The position numbers and the translations under genes were made by a program. From Strongyloides papillosus (Eukaryota > Nematoda > Chromadorea > Rhabditida > Strongyloididae), in NCBI GenBank assembly GCA_005656395.1, contig SRSI01000068.1:806001-870000 (forward strand): a stretch of 64,000 bases of DNA, written 5' to 3'. The notes below the pieces were generated by a model. It had not been told where the DNA came from, made no database searches, and saw only the letters and a list, made by a program, of their open reading frames with translations. Of this stretch, positions 59,507-64,000 are shown one piece after another. The first letter of the stretch is position 1, and every line of letters begins with the position of its first letter.

Positions 59507-59557
59507 AAATTTATTTGTTCAAAAAAAATATTCCTAAATTATTATGATGATATGTTA

Positions 59558-61126
59558 TTATTGTTTAACCATAAAATTCATTTTCTTTTTAAGCTTGTTT
59601 AATTGACCGTCATTTAAACATATATCAAAAATAAGATATTTCCCACATTCTGAAACAACAGGTTCTGTGGTAACCAAATTATTCTCATAAAAATAAGATA
59701 TCAATTTAGATTCTGGTTTTAATTTAAAACGCCTTATACGGGAATTGTTTATATTCATTATGGTTTTATCGATTTTTAAAATTAAGTCATCAATCCCATA
59801 TCCAGATGTTGAACTGATTACTGAATCATTTTTATCTAGTACCCCACTTTCAATGAGTTTATATTTATCGTCATCTGATATTTTGTCCAACTTATTACCG
59901 ACACATATCATAGTATCAATAAGTTTCTGAGGGAATTTCAAGTCAATTAAAGTTTTTAAGACATTTTTCTTTTGTGCAAACACATCTGGATGTGATAAAT
60001 CTATAAGGTGTACCAGTAAATCTGCAGATGTGGCATGCATTAAGGTCGCTGAAAATGATTCAAATAACCCTACTGGTAAAGAAGCCATAAAACCAATTGT
60101 ATCAGCAATAAAAACACTATTTCTGGAAGGTAATAAAAATGGGTGAATTGTTGTGTCAAGCGTAGCAAAAAGTTTATCTTCCGGATTTAATTGGGGCGCT
60201 CCTGTTATTCTGAAAAAAAAATAAAACGATAAAAATTTATAAAATTAGTACCTTTTGATAAATGTTGTTTTTCCAACATTTGTATATCCGACAATAGCAA
60301 CCACCAAAGAATTACCAGCATTCTTTTTATCTTGGCGGAGTTTCTTCTCTGCTATTTCATTTTTTGTTGACTCAATAGAACTCTTAATTCTCTTTCTTAA
60401 TGCATGCTCTCGAAGTCTCAGTGCTTCTTTACGATCAAGGCCTCTTAAAAACTAATAAAAAAAATAACTTAGAAATTATTCTTACGATTTCGCCAAAGCA
60501 TTTACTGCATCTGTAATTTGTAAGACATCAGAATTACTATCACTATTGTCTAAATAATGTAAACGGTTCTTAATATAAGGTATCTCAGCAAGTTGAATTT
60601 GGTAGTGAGCCAATTTTGTTTTGGCATAAAGTTTAAATATTCTCAAAACAATATTATACCTATCATAAATAGGGACACGAAAAATATTATACAATTCGGT
60701 TTGTTGCAATGGGGTAATTTGATCAACATTAATCATTAGGGCGGAAACTCTGGATGATACTTTTAATTTTAGTAGGTCTTCAACTCGCCCTTGACCCCAA
60801 ATGTGCTTCTTTTTTGTGGTATAATCAGTACCGACGATAACTGATTGGGATATTGAAAATCCAGGCACAGTTTTTACTAAAGCTATTGCCTCTTCAACCT
60901 GTAATTCATCATTTTTTTCTTTAGGGGGTGTCGCATTTCTCCCCCAACGTATCTTAGGATGTATGACCATAAATGAATGCTGAACGTATGGTACTGAAGG
61001 CATATTTAAATCAACATCAGCCAGAAGACTATCTCCTTCTTCTCCGTTATTTGAACAAAAATATCTACAATACAAAAGACTTCTTCTGAATGTTTTACTT
61101 GGTAAAAGAGACACAAACTTAAGCAT
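59558..61126 (-). CDS. HflX-type GTPase, mitochondrial (GTPBP6)
   Basis: Exons 61126..60486, 60443..60252 and 60209..59558 (two 42-nt introns, both phase 2) give 494 aa. The N-terminus has a basic, Arg/Ser-rich mitochondrial-like leader (KTFRRSLLYCRYFCS). The HflX N-terminal domain follows (WGQGRVEDLL, YDRYNIVLRIF, KTKLAHYQIQLAEIPYIKNRL). The G domain has G1 GYTNVGKT (266-273), G3 DTIGF and G4 NKLD. The first acceptor was chosen at AAG ending 60444, because the more upstream TAG would break the frame. HflX proteins bind the large ribosomal subunit and split or rescue stalled ribosomes; human GTPBP6 does this in mitochondria. The gene starts 120 nt after the stop of the upstream 602-aa gene, with a tttttaaag site before its ATG, so a two-gene operon is plausible. 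Confidence 0.93.
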
Positions 61127-61246
61127 TTTATACCTTTAAAAATAGTCATATACAACAAAATTAATTAAAAATACCGAAGGATAAAACCACATCTTTATTT
61201 AAAATTACGAAATTAATTTACTTTGACAATCATTAGCGCGAAAACA

Positions 61247-63154
61247 TTACCCATCATCTTTACAATACCCGATTTCATCAAAAAGCTCTAAATCTCTCCC
61301 TGGATCAAAGAACATATTTGAATCGAGATCGAAAACACCGTCAGAATTGTATTCCAAAGAATTGTCTTGACACAATTCATAAGGATAGTAGGGATCTTGA
61401 ATACCCGTTATATCATCAAGAGGACCTTCAAGATCTTTAGAATTGGAGTCGTCTTGATCTTTGAATGAAGAAATATTTGAAGTATCCGTATCAATTAAAG
61501 AAATATTCTTACTATGAGATTCATTATCAGGAGGACTTATTTTGGTTGGTGACTTAAATACATCATTTTTGTCGAGTACTAAACCGTCGTCGTCACCGAC
61601 TCTTCTTCCAAAGCCTGGTATGTTCGTGGATAGAGATGTTAGACTTTTGAAAGATTGTTCTTTCTTATCGTTATTCCCCTGTCCTTGATCATTTTTAAAT
61701 TTCGAAATGTTCAATAAGTTCTCTGGTTTAAATGACTTCCCAGTTTGATTGAACTCTGGAGAATACTTCTTCGCCAAATGAGGTTCTTTCAATAAGTCAA
61801 CATCTTTAGCAGCCTTTCTGAATTGTGAGGGACTTAATGGCGTTTGGAAATCCAACAGTCCAGATTTGCAGTTATTCTCGTCATCAAATTTCTGTATTTT
61901 CTTCCCACTTCCATTACAAGAAGAATTATTTTTTCTTTTGGATGCAGAACTAACTTTACTTCCCTCCTTGGCAGATCTAACTTTCACTGTAGCTTTTGCA
62001 GGCAAATTGGCACGAGATCGTTTTTCTTTAATCTCTAAATCACGATTTGAAGAAACAACATTCGAAAAATTAGCAGAATTGTTGGAAAGGACTGGCATTC
62101 CATTGTCGTTTAAAACATTCCTACTGTCTTCAATTTGTTGTTGACCAGAGTACTGTGTAGAAGTGACGTGATTCTCACTATTACGAACGAATTGTTGGTT
62201 TGTGTTTGCATAGCAATTTGGAGTAGCAAAGTTACCACCTTGAAGTACAACAATATTCCTTTTCTTAGCATTTGCCTCGTCACTAACAATCCTTTGAGTA
62301 GAAGAATTATTTGGCATATAACGTCCATTGTGATCCACAAGAACATCACCGTTTATACCTACTCTACCAACAGGTCCCTCAACACGAGATCCATCCATAG
62401 GTCTAAACCCGTTATATCTGCTGGGATTTAATGCGAAACTCTCTGTACGATAATACATAGGTGGGCTTGTGTGGGAGTAGGACGTAACATTGTTTGGATT
62501 TGGTAAGACATTTGAATTGCAACGATTTGAAACATATCGACCCGGATTATAAACTGTTTCATAAGGCATCGTAGTAGTACTATTATCATGAAGATAATTC
62601 CCACTATGAACATTCACCGGGGAACGAATAAACGATCCATTATTGTTCACGTTCCCTTCATTGAAAAAGGGATGGGAGTACTGATATTCAGTCTTTAATT
62701 CATTTAAACCATTTTTACCATCTGTAAATGCTGAATTCTCACAAATAAAATTTATTAGTCTATAGGAATTTTCAGCAATAATATCAACAAAACTTTTGCA
62801 TGTAGAGAAGAGATACTTCCTGTTTGCATTATCTCCAAAATTTACATTCTAAAAGGAAAATGTAAATGTAAACTTCAAAATACGAAATTCCAAGACATTC
62901 AACTTACCATAATCATATCTTCAATGCTTGAATATGAACTTTGCAGATATGACCTACTGGAAGACTGAGAATTACTTCTACAGAAATTGCTTTCTTTCAT
63001 AAAAGCTTCCAATGTTTTTGTAAACTAAAAATTTTTTAGACAAAACAACCAAGAAAAAAAATACCTTGTGTCTTGAAAGATAATCAGCAAACAAACTCTC
63101 AGCCTCATTTCTCACATTTCGCTCGAACTCCGGATTCAAATAAGGCAGAGCCAT
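61247..63154 (-). CDS. 602-aa disordered Ser/Asn-rich protein, unknown function
   Basis: Exons 63154..63065, 63024..62908 and 62848..61247, all joined in phase 0, give 602 aa. Introns are 40 and 59 nt. An acceptor (tttatttttag) ends 6 nt before the ATG. The first about 130 residues look helical and folded (NPEFERNVRNEAESLFADYL, then KTLEAFMKES and KYLFSTCKSFVDIIAENSYRLINFI). The remainder is low-complexity, Asn/Ser/Gly-rich, with a basic NLS-like stretch (SKRKNN, SGKKIQK) and a final acidic region (SNMFFDPGRDLELFDEIG) that could be a transcriptional activation or partner-binding segment. Its base composition is less A+T-rich than most genes here. A nuclear regulatory role is only an inference from composition. 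Confidence 0.78.
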
Positions 63155-64000
63155 TTATTTCTAAAAATAAAAATTTTAAATTGTAAAAAATAAAAACTAC
63201 ATGGAAATAACTGATCGTAAATATGCAAAAAAAAAAAATAATAAATGCAAATAATGGAGTTGCATGATAAGGTCACAAAGACGATCCCGATCCGCAAAAA
63301 TGCAAGAAAAAAAAAGTCAACGACACTTGCGAACACCTAGTAGTAAAACGAATAATTAATGGTAGACAAAAAAACAATTTAGCGGAAAAACACCTCATGT
63401 AAATGTCAATTCACCAAACAATAATATTCATTTCCCACTCCACGCGGGATAAAGCGGATGTCGTTGTGGGAAATCGTCCATTAAATGTACAAAAATATTA
63501 TTCACAAGAGAACGACAATGGATATAAGTTAATGTCTTGGAGGTAATAACACTAACAGCGAAGGATCTGTGAAATAAGGAAATTTGGTCAAAGGTATACG
63601 AGACTCTATTTACAAGAGGAAACCAGGAACAAAAATAAATGGAGAGGAATATCATATTATGATCAGATAGAGGCTTAAGAATTACTAACATAACATTTAC
63701 ATTAAAAGTCTCTGGCTTTTCATTACTAGTGATTTCTTTTGGTACGGGGTTTGACTCTAAAGCTTTGAAGAAATATAAAATACCATTAAAACTTCTTTAC
63801 AAATATAGAGATTACAAATGTGGATAGTTATCACTTTAAAAACTAAATAATTTCTTCGATATAAAGTTATATACCTTTTCGCGAAGATAAGCTGTACTAG
63901 TACATAAAAAAAAACAAACTCTATCCAACAGTCTGATAACCCGACTATTATGCAAAATGTGAAAGAATAAAATTACCATAAAATTTGTTGCAAGGTTGTG
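63155..64000. other. Upstream region of the 602-aa gene, no firm gene
   Basis: An 846-nt stretch that appears less A+T-rich around 63240-63330 and 63420-63760. A minus-strand 87-aa frame (63691..63428) starts with ATG but has no family features and unusual third-position use for this window. It may be a 5' non-coding exon or promoter of the 602-aa gene or of a gene beyond the window. Confidence 0.4.

Noticed and set aside
60451..60460. Upstream TAG acceptor for GTPBP6 exon 2
   Set aside because: Using it puts exon 2 out of frame with the phase-2 donor; the AAG acceptor ending at 60444 keeps the frame through the G1 motif.
63715..63745. ACTAGTGATTT string resembling part of miR-7
   Set aside because: The seed part is missing and the following bases differ.

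Overview
The window looks like chromosomal DNA from a nematode, most likely Strongyloides or a close clade IV relative. This is inferred from content, not from an alignment. The reasons are extreme A+T richness, very short introns (about 35-50 nt with gta.../ttttag or tttcag borders), Asn/Lys-rich coding sequence, and an animal gene set with nematode-type members (UNC-2 CaV2 channel, EGL-9, an ODR-2-like Ly6 protein, an Ig-EGF membrane protein). I see no prophage, CRISPR array, insertion sequence or rRNA.

Layout. 0.8-5 kb is compact: an ODR-2-like GPI-anchored Ly6 protein (+), a TRAPPC6/Trs33 subunit (-), a GPAT3/4-type acyltransferase (-) and a 65-aa Pmp3/UPF0057 membrane protein (+). 5.0-18.4 kb has no convincing coding exon; it holds a few patches that look less A+T-rich by eye and a hairpin-forming element at 17.25-17.32 kb. 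It leads into a C2H2 zinc-finger gene (18.4-20.5 kb). 20.9-25 kb carries three minus-strand genes: a small single-pass membrane protein, a DUSP12 phosphatase and mitochondrial sulfite oxidase. Sulfite oxidase is divergent from the lipoyltransferase LIPT1 (+), which is followed closely by a lysine-rich protein with seven 32-aa repeats and then a secreted histidine acid phosphatase (29.3-30.5 kb).

33-52 kb is the most unusual part. It has a series of apparently alternative 5' exon sets (33.3-41.7 kb) that all end in splice phase 2. Then comes the CaV2 calcium channel gene unc-2 (43.96-51.76 kb), with all four channel repeats in one 4,440-nt exon and two convergent tRNA-Thr genes inside its first intron. 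How the phase-2 exon sets join a downstream exon could not be resolved from sequence.

52-55 kb is a minus-strand trio: the HIF prolyl hydroxylase egl-9, a small type I membrane protein and an Ig-EGF membrane protein. HIF-type ACGTG sites lie upstream of egl-9. 58-64 kb has a small mitochondrial-like protein (+), a small secreted Asn/Pro-rich protein (+), a mitochondrial HflX/GTPBP6 GTPase (-) and a 602-aa disordered protein (-), the last two only 120 nt apart.

Most exon structures were rebuilt from splice signals plus reading-frame continuity and, where a family was recognised, from conserved motifs crossing the junctions. No expression data or searches were used. Two minus-strand pairs or trios are operon candidates by spacing only.
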